64,000 nt of DNA from Phocaeicola paurosaccharolyticus JCM 15092 (GTDB lineage Bacteria > Bacteroidota > Bacteroidia > Bacteroidales > Bacteroidaceae), in NCBI RefSeq assembly GCF_000613805.1, contig NZ_BAJR01000001.1:62001-126000 (forward strand). Reading direction: 5' to 3'. Below the pieces are notes generated by a model. The model was given only the letters and a program-made list of their open reading frames with translations. It ran no database searches and was not told the DNA's origin. Position numbers and translations under genes: made by a program. Below are positions 1-8,893 of this stretch, one piece after another; position 1 is the first letter of the stretch; every line of letters starts with the position of its first letter.

Positions 1-1
1 T

Positions 2-1555
2 GCCTATATGTATGCTGAAACAGGCGATCCTGTAATTAAAAATAAAGCTGATCAGATTATTGATGAATTGGCTATTTGCCAGAAGAATAATGGAGGAGAG
101 TGGGTTGGTTCAATTCCTGAGAAATACCTTTATCTCATGGCTAAAGGAGAACAGATATGGTCACCTCAATATACTCTTCATAAAACATTGATGGGACTTT
201 ACGATATGTATGCTAAAGCAGGGTCAAAAAAGGCTCTTGAAATAGCAGACAAATTTGCAGATTGGTTTCATAAATGGACAGGTGAAATGATAGCCCAAAA
301 TAACATTAGTGCGATATATGGTGGTGAAACAAGTGGTATGTTGGAAATATGGGCTGACCTATATGAGGCAACCCATAAACAGAAATATATCGATCTTATG
401 GAGAGATATGGTAATCCACAACTGTTTCAATCACTGATGAACGGTGAAGATGCTTTGACATGTGAACATGCAAATGCAAGTATTCCTTGGTCTCATGGCG
501 CTGCAAAGACATATGAAGTTACCGGTAATAGCTATTGGAAAGAGCTAACATTGGCTTTTTGGAAAAATGCCGTTACTGATAGAGGTTACTATTGCACAGG
601 AGGACAAAATGCAGGAGAGTTTTGGATCCCAAAAAATAAGTTACCTCAGTTTATGGGAAAAAATAACCAGGAACATTGTACTGTATATAATATGATACGT
701 ACCGCAGATTACCTATACAGATGGACTGGAGATGTAAAGTATGCAGATTATATCGAAAGAAACATTTATAATGGCCTTTTAGCCCAACAACACCCTGCTA
801 CCGGAATGGTAGCATATTTCCTACCTATGGGTTCAGGATATCTAAAAGGAGGAGAAAAAGGATGGGGACATCCTACAATGGACTTTTATTGTTGCCATGG
901 GTCATTGGTCCAGGCACAAACCCGTTATCTGGAGTATATATATTATCAATCTAATAATGGTATCATTATTAGTCAGTATATACCTTCTGAACTTCAATGG
1001 GAAAAAGATGGAACTAAAGTATCATTAAAACAAGATTTTGCTGCCCACAAATTCAGCAGAGATTATTCTGTCAACAGATGGAAAATGGATATTGAAGTAA
1101 ACAGTGAAAAACCTGTTACTTTCGATCTCCAATTGCGCTTACCATGGTGGCTGAAAGAAAAAGCTATAATCTTTGTAAATGGCAAACAAGAAAATGTAAA
1201 TACTATAAATGGCTATTTTACTATAAAACGTGAATGGAATAATGATAAAATATCTGTTGAATTCCCATCCGAAATATACGCTGAGCCACTACCTGATTCC
1301 AAAAATGTAGTTGCATATATGGAAGGCCCTGTTGTACTTGCCGGGTTATGCGATAATGAAGTAGAATTACAATGTAATCCGAAAAAACCTGAATTGGTTT
1401 TATCACGTGAGTATAACCAAGAGTATAAGGAAATACGTTGGACACAAAGCCATTATAAAACTACAGGACAAAAGAATAATATACGTTTTGTTCCATTATA
1501 TGAAATAGGTGATGAACACTACAGCATATATTTCCCTCTGAAAAGTGAAAAGTGA
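2..1555 (+). CDS. GH127-type beta-L-arabinofuranosidase (DUF1680), 5' partial
   Basis: This is the C-terminal 517 residues of a glycoside hydrolase of the DUF1680/GH127 group, which releases beta-linked L-arabinofuranose from plant glycans. The reading frame is open to the left edge (codons for A and Y precede the first in-window ATG at base 8), so the true start and any signal peptide lie outside. Counting from that ATG, E222 and C224 in QEHCTVYNM and the pair C295-C296 in FYCCHG match the Glu/Cys/Cys/Cys zinc site of GH127, where one of the paired cysteines is the nucleophile. A beta-sandwich-like tail follows. The last codons lie in a threefold AAAAGTG repeat that contains the stop. A strong terminator follows, so it probably ends an upstream transcription unit. 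GH146 or another GH127 relative is possible. Confidence 0.85.
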   Translation, partial: AYMYAETGDPVIKNKADQIIDELAICQKNNGGEWVGSIPEKYLYLMAKGEQIWSPQYTLHKTLMGLYDMYAKAGSKKALEIADKFADWFHKWTGEMIAQNNISAIYGGETSGMLEIWADLYEATHKQKYIDLMERYGNPQLFQSLMNGEDALTCEHANASIPWSHGAAKTYEVTGNSYWKELTLAFWKNAVTDRGYYCTGGQNAGEFWIPKNKLPQFMGKNNQEHCTVYNMIRTADYLYRWTGDVKYADYIERNIYNGLLAQQHPATGMVAYFLPMGSGYLKGGEKGWGHPTMDFYCCHGSLVQAQTRYLEYIYYQSNNGIIISQYIPSELQWEKDGTKVSLKQDFAAHKFSRDYSVNRWKMDIEVNSEKPVTFDLQLRLPWWLKEKAIIFVNGKQENVNTINGYFTIKREWNNDKISVEFPSEIYAEPLPDSKNVVAYMEGPVVLAGLCDNEVELQCNPKKPELVLSREYNQEYKEIRWTQSHYKTTGQKNNIRFVPLYEIGDEHYSIYFPLKSEK

Positions 1556-1597
1556 AAAGTAATACCTAATACTATTTAGAAATATAATTCAATTTTA

Positions 1598-1632
1598 TGC
1601 CGATTAGCCACTGTAGGCTAATCGGCATTTTC
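1598..1632 (+). terminator. Intrinsic terminator after the GH127 gene
   Basis: A perfect 12-bp stem (1598-1609 with 1616-1627) has a 6-base loop and runs directly into TTTTCT. It ends the GH127 transcript and separates it from the convergent radical SAM gene. Confidence 0.85.
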
Positions 1633-1658
1633 TATTCTAAATATTCTCGCTGTATTAA

Positions 1659-2434
1659 TCAATAAGATATTGAACATTCAATTCCTGCAGCTTCAACTTT
1701 CTTACCTATTCTATCAAGCTCCTCTTTAGTGGCTTTAAGCAGATCCTTATTTGGAGTTTCCCTGTCAATGGTATATATCATAACTTGACTTGGAGAGATA
1801 TATTTTACCTTTTCCAACCATTTGTCAACAAACTCATCACCTGTGTTATCAACACTCTTTCCATTAACTGTGCCCTTCATAAACATGGTCTGAATGATAC
1901 ACTTACCATTAAAGTCCTTCATCTTTTCAATGATCTTATCAACATCAAAATTACATGATGGACGGTCCACTTCATTGATATAGTCTTTGTCAACAGTATC
2001 TAACTTAAGTATATTGTTGTCAACTTTACAAAGCGCCTCAAATACCTTTTGCTTATCTATGAAGGTAGAGTTAGAAAGGACACTAACCTTCGCATCTGGA
2101 AAATATTTATTACGCAAATCAATGACATCGTCTATAATCTCCGGAAATGAAGGATGAGAAGTTGGCTCACCATTCCCAGCAAAAGTAAGTACATCAGGAG
2201 AAGGACCATTATTTTTCATATCAATGAGTCTCTTTTCAAGAGCTTCCCTTACCTCTTTACGAGAAGGCAATTTTTTCTTTGGACGATTATCGCATTATAG
2301 CCACATTCACAATAAACACAATCGAAAGTACAGAACTTTCCATCTTCGGGAAGCAGGTTAATTCCAAGCGATACACCAAGTCTTCGGCTGTGAATAGGAC
2401 CGAAGATAGGAGAAGGATAAATTATTGTTGACAT
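1659..2434 (-). pseudogene. Radical SAM protein, frameshifted
   Basis: A radical SAM family protein (COG0731-like) is split into two frames. The first 43 or so residues carry the 4Fe-4S/SAM cluster motif CTFDCVYC (CX3CX2C), preceded by FGPIHSRRLG, which is typical of this group. The rest starts near PSRKEV in another frame and contains TFAGNGEPTSHP. In the first frame translation runs ...CECGYN and then leaves the family. Two bases later the other frame reads DNRPKKKLPSRKEV. The break is at about 2291-2294 and fits loss of one base. Corrected length is about 258 residues, which looks complete. A -7 box lies 25 bp upstream. Such proteins in Bacteroidales lack a firmly assigned substrate. As written the protein would be truncated after the cluster motif. 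Confidence 0.8.
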
Positions 2435-2458
2435 AAATACCTATTTATATAACTTATT

Positions 2459-2466
2459 CAAAGATA
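2459..2466 (-). promoter_or_regulatory. -7 promoter element of the radical SAM gene
   Basis: On the minus strand the sequence reads TATCTTTG, a perfect TAnnTTTG Bacteroidota -7 box, 25 bp before the ATG. No clear -33 TTTG was found. Confidence 0.55.
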
Positions 2467-2498
2467 TAACAATTATCTATTACTAATTATTGGCAAAA

Positions 2499-4535
2499 TT
2501 AAAATTTATAACATAGCATAACATTTATATCACTCTTAACATTACCTTCAATCAAATCGTTTCCGCTTCCAATATCATCTCGGTTGTTGTAACAGGTTGT
2601 GGAAAACTTTCCATAAACAGTTATATTCTTGGTGGGTGAATATTTTAGATTGACCGCCCCTCTAAATCCTTTGTAGTAGAATGAAGGAATAGAAAAAGCA
2701 TATTTCACACCTCTCTCATAAAGTGATATGCGTGATTCATAACTGTCGGTATTAAAGTATGCACAATGAAGGTACAACTCAATTGGTATTGTTGAAAACT
2801 TGAAATTGGCTGTTTGAGACAGCAAATATCCTTTAGAACTCGATTTACCTTTATAGTTCATCATTGATCCCTCTACAGTGGTTGTGGTAGTAATAACAGG
2901 GTTAATATCGTAGTTCATCTGCACTTTTGCCCTTCTCTGAGTATATGGCAACACTACCTTATCACCATTTTCTGACCAGTTCTTATCTTTTTCTTTCTGC
3001 CTGTATCTTATTAACAATTTCAGTTTATTTATCGGTGAATAAACTGTTTGCAAAGTAAAATCATATCCTTTTGTTCCATACTTCTCAACAAGATATCTTT
3101 TATTAGGAAAATAAAATAAATCACCATATCCACTGAATTGCAAATTATCTAATATACTGTATTCCATACCTATATAAACACCGCTTTCATTTTGTACTCT
3201 TCCACCCTCACTTACTGAATTAGCATAAATAGTCTGATATTTAGCATCATAAAATCTGTTCATAACTATGAATCTCTTTTTATGATCCGGTGAATAACTC
3301 AACATATTTATAGTAGCTATAGAGCCTTTGCCGTCAACTGCACACTCCCCTGAAAAAATAAACTTATTAATAAAAAACTTATAGTTTGCACCAACATTAT
3401 AAAACTGCTTACCACGTGGATAAAATCTATTATAGTATTTCATCTCAGGATTTAACATCTTGTTGAAAACATTATAAACTGCAGTTAATCCAAGTTCAAC
3501 ATATTTACCATTATACGATAAGTTACTTCCTATCAAGCTATTAGTAAATTTATTTTTCTTCTTAAACTCGCTGTTTTGTCTATGATATCCATCCTTTTTC
3601 AACGATGTTATAAACAAGCTATCAACAGTTCCATCCATATTTCTATAAGATCCAAAGAGATCAATGTTAATCCTATCAGATAGTTTATAGCTCAATGCGG
3701 CACCTTGTAAATAGTTATATTCATCTGTTGAAGAGTGCTTCTTTATACCTCCCTTTCGTCTTTCAATAGTGTATAATGAAGAACTCTTTCCAAAAAACAT
3801 ATCCATGTTTATAACCATTCCATATCCGTAGTTAACCCTATAGTTACCAATAGCTAAGCTCTTTAATCTCTTAATATTTCTAAGCATTAGATATACAGAA
3901 TAGTAATCATATCCTTTATTGTTTACATTAGAAAAGAACGGCTCTCCAAAATCTTTCTCTGCAGTAAATCCGAAATTGACTCTTTGCCCATACTTATATT
4001 GATATCTTATGTTATTATAATAATTACCCCCTTGGTATTTTCTGGTATCATCTTTTATATAATAACCTTTCCTTTTATATAGCGGAATATCAACCCTTGT
4101 TGATAATTCATTTTTTCCATACTTAATAAGATTCTTAACAGTTGGCATACCTCTCTCAGTTTCAACTCTTTGAACCTGTACATAAGGTAATAACATCTCT
4201 ATTGTACGCCTGTCAATATCTTCAATGAGGAACAGTTCTTTAGTACTAAGCATCGGTCCATATCGATATATGTAATATAGAATGTTTTCAATAACCTTGT
4301 CAGTTAAAAAAGGAAACATCTCTAGCTCTTCCTTTGTGGTATTATTTAAATTGATAGGATTGTCCTTAAAATCTTCCAGCTCTTCGAATGTGTTTTGAAG
4401 ATAATATAAATTATCCTCTTCATCATTTATCATCTGTTGTTGAACATCCTCATAACCACTTTGAGAAGCTACTTTATCAATAATCAAAAAATTTGATATC
4501 AAAATAATTAAAGTTGTTTTCAACAATCTGTTCAT
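2499..4535 (-). CDS. Helix-hairpin-helix outer-membrane beta-barrel protein
   Basis: The 678-residue protein starts with a signal peptide (hydrophobic stretch from residue 5 to about 24, ending ...KVASQ). Residues about 60-120 form a ComEA-like helix-hairpin-helix unit (LNNTTKEELEMFPFL, then a second repeat ending LLPYVQV). The remaining ~540 residues are rich in alternating aromatic and polar beta-strands and end in MLCYKF, the aromatic terminus expected of an outer-membrane barrel. Homologues with this architecture are widespread in Bacteroidota but uncharacterised. The periplasmic HhH need not bind DNA. It is transcribed divergently from the DUF4294 gene, with about 85 bp between them. Confidence 0.75.
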   Translation of the reverse strand: MNRLLKTTLIILISNFLIIDKVASQSGYEDVQQQMINDEEDNLYYLQNTFEELEDFKDNPINLNNTTKEELEMFPFLTDKVIENILYYIYRYGPMLSTKELFLIEDIDRRTIEMLLPYVQVQRVETERGMPTVKNLIKYGKNELSTRVDIPLYKRKGYYIKDDTRKYQGGNYYNNIRYQYKYGQRVNFGFTAEKDFGEPFFSNVNNKGYDYYSVYLMLRNIKRLKSLAIGNYRVNYGYGMVINMDMFFGKSSSLYTIERRKGGIKKHSSTDEYNYLQGAALSYKLSDRINIDLFGSYRNMDGTVDSLFITSLKKDGYHRQNSEFKKKNKFTNSLIGSNLSYNGKYVELGLTAVYNVFNKMLNPEMKYYNRFYPRGKQFYNVGANYKFFINKFIFSGECAVDGKGSIATINMLSYSPDHKKRFIVMNRFYDAKYQTIYANSVSEGGRVQNESGVYIGMEYSILDNLQFSGYGDLFYFPNKRYLVEKYGTKGYDFTLQTVYSPINKLKLLIRYRQKEKDKNWSENGDKVVLPYTQRRAKVQMNYDINPVITTTTTVEGSMMNYKGKSSSKGYLLSQTANFKFSTIPIELYLHCAYFNTDSYESRISLYERGVKYAFSIPSFYYKGFRGAVNLKYSPTKNITVYGKFSTTCYNNRDDIGSGNDLIEGNVKSDINVMLCYKF

Positions 4536-4605
4536 AGTTGTTTATAGTTGAATTCATTTTAACTTAATTAATAAAGTAAAAAGTATTATGAAACATTATT
4601 CTTAC

Positions 4606-4613
4606 TATTTTTG
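4606..4613 (+). promoter_or_regulatory. -7 element that sets the start of the DUF4294 gene
   Basis: TATTTTTG matches TAnnTTTG. Transcription would begin around 4620, at or just before the ATG at 4621. The mRNA would be leaderless or nearly so, and the in-frame ATG at 4588 would not be transcribed. Confidence 0.55.
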
Positions 4614-4620
4614 CAGCGAT

Positions 4621-5220
4621 ATGAAAAGGAAAATAATAATATTGTTATTTATCTTGTTTGCTAATATCATACATGTTTATTCGCAACAAATAATTCCTGC
4701 TGAAAATGGCTTTCTAGTGACAGCAGAGGTAATTGACGGGGATACTGTTCCATCTATTACGCTGCCTAATATATATGTATTTAAACCACTTGTATTTAAG
4801 AATAACCGTGAGCGTAAAGCATACTATAAATTAGTAAGGGATGTAAAGAAAACACTTCCAATAGCAATGGAAGTTAACCGTGCAATAATAGAAACATATG
4901 AATATCTACAGACTATACCTGATAAGAAGGATAGAGATAAACATCTGAAAAGAGTAGAAAAAGGTCTAAAAGAGCAATATACTCCAAGAATGAAAAAAAT
5001 GACTTTTGCTCAAGGCAAGTTGTTGATAAAACTGATAAACAGAGAAACTTCCTCATCATCTTATGAATTAGTAAAGGCATTTATCGGGCCATTTAAAGCT
5101 GGTTTATATCAGACATTTGCAGCTCTATTTGGTGCCAGTTTAAAAAAGGAATACCATCCTGAGGATGAAGATCAATTAACAGAAAGAGTGGTACTACTTG
5201 TTGAAAGTGGTCAATTATAA
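4621..5220 (+). CDS. DUF4294 family secreted protein
   Basis: A 199-residue protein of the DUF4294 family, which is conserved in Bacteroidota and has no known function. The start at 4621 gives a canonical signal peptide (MKRK then a hydrophobic core ending HVYSQQ). An ATG at 4588 in the same frame would add 11 residues before it and lies upstream of the likely transcription start. The mature part has a short beta-rich section (residues ~30-60: AEVIDGDTVPSITLPNIYVF) and then a mostly helical, highly charged body (ERKAYYKLVRDVKKTLPIA). The gene ends 3 bases before the convergent TrmH-like gene, with no terminator between them, so the transcripts probably overlap. Confidence 0.8.
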   Translation: MKRKIIILLFILFANIIHVYSQQIIPAENGFLVTAEVIDGDTVPSITLPNIYVFKPLVFKNNRERKAYYKLVRDVKKTLPIAMEVNRAIIETYEYLQTIPDKKDRDKHLKRVEKGLKEQYTPRMKKMTFAQGKLLIKLINRETSSSSYELVKAFIGPFKAGLYQTFAALFGASLKKEYHPEDEDQLTERVVLLVESGQL

Positions 5221-5223
5221 ATA

Positions 5224-5763
5224 TCAGACTCTGTTCTTCATCATCTTTGATGCCAATTCCCAAAGTATTATACCTGTTGTAACAGATACATTCAAAGAGT
5301 GTTTAGTTCCATATTGTGGAATTTCAATACATCCGTCGCAGATATTAACAACTTCTTGTTTAACACCTTTGACTTCATTACCCATAATTACAGCATATTT
5401 TTTATCTGAATCAAGTTTAACTTTATCAAGCATTGTACTACCCTCTACCTGTTCTATTGATATAACTGTAAATCCATCTTTATGTAACTCATTTACAGCA
5501 TCAATAGTACTTTCAAAATATTTCCATTCGACAGTATCTTCAGCGCCTAAAGCAGTCTTATGAATTTCAGCATTAGGAGGAGTAGCAGTTATACCACATA
5601 GATATATCTTATCAACAAGAAATGCATCAGAAGTACGAAATACTGAACCTATGTTGTGCATACTTCGTATATCATCTAATACGACAATTAGAGGAAGTTT
5701 CTTAACTTTATGAAATTCTTCAACAGTAAGTCTATGTAAATCAGTAATCTTTCGTTTTCTCAT
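5224..5763 (-). CDS. TrmH/SpoU-family RNA 2'-O-methyltransferase
   Basis: A 179-residue SPOUT methyltransferase predicted to transfer a methyl group from SAM to a ribose 2'-OH in tRNA or rRNA. All three SpoU motifs are present: motif 1 around residue 30 (DDIRSMHNIGSVFRTSDAF, with the conserved Asn and Arg), motif 2 around residue 127 (IMGNEVKGV) and motif 3 near residue 150 (IPQYGTKHSLNVSVTTG), which makes the trefoil-knot cofactor site. It lacks the N-terminal substrate-binding domain of RlmB, so it is a short single-domain member. The target nucleotide cannot be read from the sequence. It stands alone on the minus strand with its own -7 box. Confidence 0.88.
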   Translation of the reverse strand: MRKRKITDLHRLTVEEFHKVKKLPLIVVLDDIRSMHNIGSVFRTSDAFLVDKIYLCGITATPPNAEIHKTALGAEDTVEWKYFESTIDAVNELHKDGFTVISIEQVEGSTMLDKVKLDSDKKYAVIMGNEVKGVKQEVVNICDGCIEIPQYGTKHSLNVSVTTGIILWELASKMMKNRV

Positions 5764-5784
5764 TTTCTATGCAAAATCTTTATG

Positions 5785-5792
5785 CAAATATA
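5785..5792 (-). promoter_or_regulatory. -7 promoter element of the TrmH-like gene
   Basis: The minus strand reads TATATTTG, a perfect TAnnTTTG box, 21 bp before the ATG at 5763. Confidence 0.55.
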
Positions 5793-6209
5793 ATAAACTA
5801 ATTCACATTAGCATGTTGATATGTGTTGAAAACCTGTAAAAAGGATGGGCATATATTTTAATAAGTATTCCTTGCTTTTATCATTATAATATATATGACA
5901 GGATATGAATAAACATTACAAATAAAATATGAAGTATTTAATAATGTTGTATGAACACTTTTTTATCAGCTTTTTTCTATCAAAAAGAAGTAAAGTTCTT
6001 AACTTTGTTTCGTATTAACAAGATGTTGATATAATATAGAATCATATATAAATCAGCAAGTAAACTTGTTAGTAATATATTAATAAATGAGATTGAAAAG
6101 ATAATATCTTTAAAAGCAAGAAAAAGCTATTTTATTTAATAACACTATTAACAGGATATTATCATTAACATAAATATCTTCTATTTTAAAAGAATAAAAT
6201 ATATATATA
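5793..6209. other. Long AT-rich intergenic region before nadA
   Basis: About 420 bases without a credible gene between the divergent TrmH-like gene and nadA. The only recognisable element is a TAACTTTG -7 box at 6000-6007 on the plus strand, which would give nadA a leader of roughly 195 bases. The leader is almost entirely A and T. I saw no known riboswitch fold. Confidence 0.5.
6000..6007 (+). promoter_or_regulatory. Candidate -7 promoter element for nadA
   Basis: TAACTTTG matches TAnnTTTG. It lies about 200 bp upstream of nadA and no closer match was seen. The region is very AT-rich, so chance occurrence is possible. Confidence 0.4.
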
Positions 6210-7202
6210 ATGAAAAAGGAAGAGTGGTTGATAAAGGGATATGTTACTGAATCCATTGACAAGTCGGTTGACCTTAAGACAGAGATACGTAAACTTTGTA
6301 AAGAGAAGAATGCAGTTATATTAGCTCACTACTACCAAAAAGGTGAGATACAAGATATAGCTGACTGTGTGGGTGATTCTTTAGCTCTTGCTCAATGGGC
6401 AGCAAAAACTCAAGCAGATATAATTGTTTTATGTGGTGTTCATTTCATGGGTGAAACAGCTAAGATACTCTCTCCTGATAAAAAGGTTATTGTTCCTGAT
6501 CTCAATGCCGGATGTTCATTAGCTGACAGCTGTCCTGCAGATAAGTTTGCAGAATTTGTAAAGGAGCATCCTGATCATACTGTTATATCTTATGTAAATA
6601 CTACAGCAGCAGTTAAAGCAGTAACTGATGTTGTAGTAACATCTACTAATGCTAAGCAGATAGTTGACAGTTTTCCAAAAGATGAGAAGATAATATTTGG
6701 GCCAGATAGAAACTTAGGAAACTATATAAATTCAATTACTAATAGAAATATGCTATTGTGGGATGGTGCTTGTCACGTTCATGAACAGTTCTCTGTTGAA
6801 AAGATTGTAGAGCTGAAGAAAGAATATCCTGATGCTGAGATTCTGGTACATCCGGAATGTAAAGGTGCAATAGTTAAGCTGGCAGATTTGGTAGGCTCCA
6901 CAGCAGCCATTTTAAAGCATGCTGTTAAGAGCGAAAAGAAAAACTTTATAGTTGCTACTGAAAGCGGTATTCTTCACGAGATGCGCAAGCAATGCCCAAA
7001 TAAGAACTTTATTCCTGCCCCTCCTGAAGATTCAACATGTGCATGCAATGAATGCAATTTTATGCGTCTTAATACAATGGAGAAACTATATAACTCATTG
7101 AAATATGAATGGCCGGTGATAGAAGTTGATGAAGCTATATCTAAAGAGGCAGTAAAACCTATTAAGAAGATGCTTGATATCTCTGCTAAACTTGGATTGT
7201 AA
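6210..7202 (+). CDS. nadA: Quinolinate synthase A
   Basis: NadA condenses iminoaspartate with dihydroxyacetone phosphate to quinolinate in de novo NAD synthesis, in the cytosol, using an oxygen-sensitive 4Fe-4S cluster. The 330 residues include HYY at 40-42, GDSLALAQ near 55-62, FMGETAKIL near 79-87 and the cysteines C102, C188 and C282, spaced as the cluster ligands are in the family. The C-terminal cysteine-rich part CACNEC (277-282) is also typical. Length is normal. nadB and nadC are not adjacent, so the pathway is dispersed. A likely terminator follows, shared with the convergent rdgB. Confidence 0.95.
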   Translation: MKKEEWLIKGYVTESIDKSVDLKTEIRKLCKEKNAVILAHYYQKGEIQDIADCVGDSLALAQWAAKTQADIIVLCGVHFMGETAKILSPDKKVIVPDLNAGCSLADSCPADKFAEFVKEHPDHTVISYVNTTAAVKAVTDVVVTSTNAKQIVDSFPKDEKIIFGPDRNLGNYINSITNRNMLLWDGACHVHEQFSVEKIVELKKEYPDAEILVHPECKGAIVKLADLVGSTAAILKHAVKSEKKNFIVATESGILHEMRKQCPNKNFIPAPPEDSTCACNECNFMRLNTMEKLYNSLKYEWPVIEVDEAISKEAVKPIKKMLDISAKLGL

Positions 7203-7230
7203 TAATTATTAGTATTTATCTATAATTAAT

Positions 7231-7272
7231 AATCCCACTTCATATATAAATTTTGAAGTGGAATTATTTTAT
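7231..7272. terminator. Bidirectional terminator between nadA and rdgB
   Basis: A 12-bp stem with one mismatch (7231-7242 with 7254-7265, core CCACTTCA/TGAAGTGG) and an 11-base AT loop lies between two convergent genes. It is followed by ATTTTATTTA. Confidence 0.65.
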
Positions 7273-7290
7273 TTATAGGGACTGTTTTTA

Positions 7291-7878
7291 TTATTTATAA
7301 GTTTTAAGGAAGTGAATTAGTTTTTCAACAGCTTTTGCTCTGTGACTTATTTTGTTCTTAATATCTGTTCCAAGTTCAGCAAAACTCTTGTCATATCCTT
7401 CTGGGATAAATATAGGATCGTATCCGAATCCTCCTTCTCCTTTTTTCTCTTTACTTATAGAACCTTTCGCAATTCCCTCGAAGATATGTTCCTTTCCATT
7501 AATAATAAGACAAATTACTGTCCTGAATTGTGCTTTTCTATTCTCTTTTCCATAAAGGTTATGTAGAAGCTTCTGCATGTTTGCCAATGAATCATGTCCA
7601 TCTCCACCGGCATAACGTGCTGAGTATACCCCAGGAGCTCCATTTAATGCTTCCACTTCAAGGCCTGTATCGTCAGCAAAACAATCTATCGAGTAATTCT
7701 CATTAATGTATTCAGCTTTAAGAATAGCATTACCTTCAAGAGTTTCGGCCGTCTCAGGAATATCAACATCACAGTTAATATCTTTCAAACTTAACAGTTC
7801 AATTTTATCTCCCAATATGGATGAGATTTCATTAAGTTTATGTGCATTGTTAGTCGCGAAAACAAGTCTCTTTATCAT
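7291..7878 (-). CDS. rdgB: XTP/dITP (non-canonical purine NTP) pyrophosphatase, RdgB/HAM1 family
   Basis: A 195-residue HAM1-family enzyme that hydrolyses ITP, dITP and XTP to monophosphates and pyrophosphate, keeping deaminated purines out of nucleic acids. The N-terminal [12 protein letters not shown] is the substrate-binding SHR-like motif. [22 protein letters not shown] (split here: [12 protein letters not shown], then [10 protein letters not shown], residues ~67-88) holds the metal-binding and catalytic acidic residues, and [13 protein letters not shown] plus ISHRAKA at the C terminus are diagnostic. The start overlaps the end of the upstream yitT-like gene by 4 bases, so the two are probably translationally coupled in an operon with leuS further upstream. 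Confidence 0.93.
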   Translation of the reverse strand: MIKRLVFATNNAHKLNEISSILGDKIELLSLKDINCDVDIPETAETLEGNAILKAEYINENYSIDCFADDTGLEVEALNGAPGVYSARYAGGDGHDSLANMQKLLHNLYGKENRKAQFRTVICLIINGKEHIFEGIAKGSISKEKKGEGGFGYDPIFIPEGYDKSFAELGTDIKNKISHRAKAVEKLIHFLKTYK

Positions 7879-8771
7879 TTTATTTTAAGTTTATCAAATC
7901 CTTCACCATAGACTCCCACAACATTACTTTGTGATATGAAAGCATTCTGGTCTATATCTTTTACAACTCTGAATATATCGAGTGACTGGCTCTTCTTAGC
8001 AAGTATTACTACAACCTTAATATCTTGTTTGCTATACCATCCTTTTCCGTCTAAGAGCGTAACTCCTCTGTCAACCTTGTTAGATATTGCTTCGGCTATT
8101 TCTTCGTGTTTGCGGCTAAAAATAAGGAATTGAACAGACTGGCGTGTACTGTTGATAAGCCAGTCTATAATATAGCTCATTATAAAAAGTGTCACAAAGC
8201 CAAATACTACTCTTCTCCAATCATGGAAAATAAAATAGCATGATGAAATAATGATTATATCACAATACATAATCATTCTTCCAAGAGTAACATCCTTGTA
8301 TTTATTAACAATAAGTGCAATTATATCAGTGCCTCCTGTACTTCCATTATTAGTAAATACTATGCCAACACCAAATCCCAAAAGGCTGGCTCCTATTACA
8401 CAAGCCATAAAATCTTGTCCTACTCCCAAAAATTGAGGGAGTTTTCCACTATCATCTTTCAGAATATTTTGGAAAAACCATAGAAAGAATGTTAGAACCA
8501 ATATCGCATAAATTGTTTTAATGCTGAATTTAGGACCTAATATTTTAAGCGCTACAGCTAGTAATATCGAATTTATGATAAGATAAGATATCTGTATCTC
8601 TATGCCTGTTGCATAATAGATTATAGCAGCAATACCAGTTACACCACCGGTGGTAACTTGATAAGGTAGCATAAAAGCAGCCCAACCAAATGCATAACAT
8701 AATAGTCCGAATGTTATTGCAATATAGTCTCTCAGCTCACGATTTGATATAGCTAAATAAAATTTATTCAT
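7875..8771 (-). CDS. YitT/DUF2179 family membrane protein
   Basis: A 298-residue inner-membrane protein of the YitT family. The N-terminal 200 residues contain five or six hydrophobic segments (first near residues 17-35, [19 protein letters not shown]-like) with the family signature TTGGVTGIA and the later [14 protein letters not shown]. The C-terminal ~90 residues form the soluble DUF2179 domain ([20 protein letters not shown]). The physiological role of the family is unsettled. It overlaps rdgB by 4 bases and lies about 120 bases downstream of leuS on the same strand. Confidence 0.88.
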   Translation of the reverse strand: MNKFYLAISNRELRDYIAITFGLLCYAFGWAAFMLPYQVTTGGVTGIAAIIYYATGIEIQISYLIINSILLAVALKILGPKFSIKTIYAILVLTFFLWFFQNILKDDSGKLPQFLGVGQDFMACVIGASLLGFGVGIVFTNNGSTGGTDIIALIVNKYKDVTLGRMIMYCDIIIISSCYFIFHDWRRVVFGFVTLFIMSYIIDWLINSTRQSVQFLIFSRKHEEIAEAISNKVDRGVTLLDGKGWYSKQDIKVVVILAKKSQSLDIFRVVKDIDQNAFISQSNVVGVYGEGFDKLKIK

Positions 8772-8809
8772 AATTTATTATTAATGAGTATAAATCAATT
8801 TATGCATAT

Positions 8810-8864
8810 TGGGCGGAAACAATTAATCCATTATCATTAATAATGAAATAACAGTATCCGCCCA
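8810..8864. repeat. Inverted repeat between leuS and the yitT-like gene
   Basis: TGGGCGGA (8810-8817) pairs perfectly with TCCGCCCA (8857-8864), and the AT-rich interior can form a second short stem (CATTAT/ATAATG). It is GC-rich against a very AT-rich background. There is no convincing T-tract on either strand, so it could be a weak or Rho-linked terminator, an mRNA-stabilising hairpin or an attenuator within the leuS-yitT transcript. Confidence 0.5.
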
Positions 8865-8893
8865 TTTAGTTATATTTTATCCACTAATGGATA

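Noticed and set aside
5198-5563. 121-codon plus-strand frame antisense to the TrmH-like gene
   Set aside because: It overlaps all three conserved SpoU motifs on the other strand and has no similarity of its own.
5793-6209. Possible riboswitch in the long nadA leader
   Set aside because: The leader is almost pure AT with no stable stem and no NiaR- or NAD-II-like motif that I could recognise.
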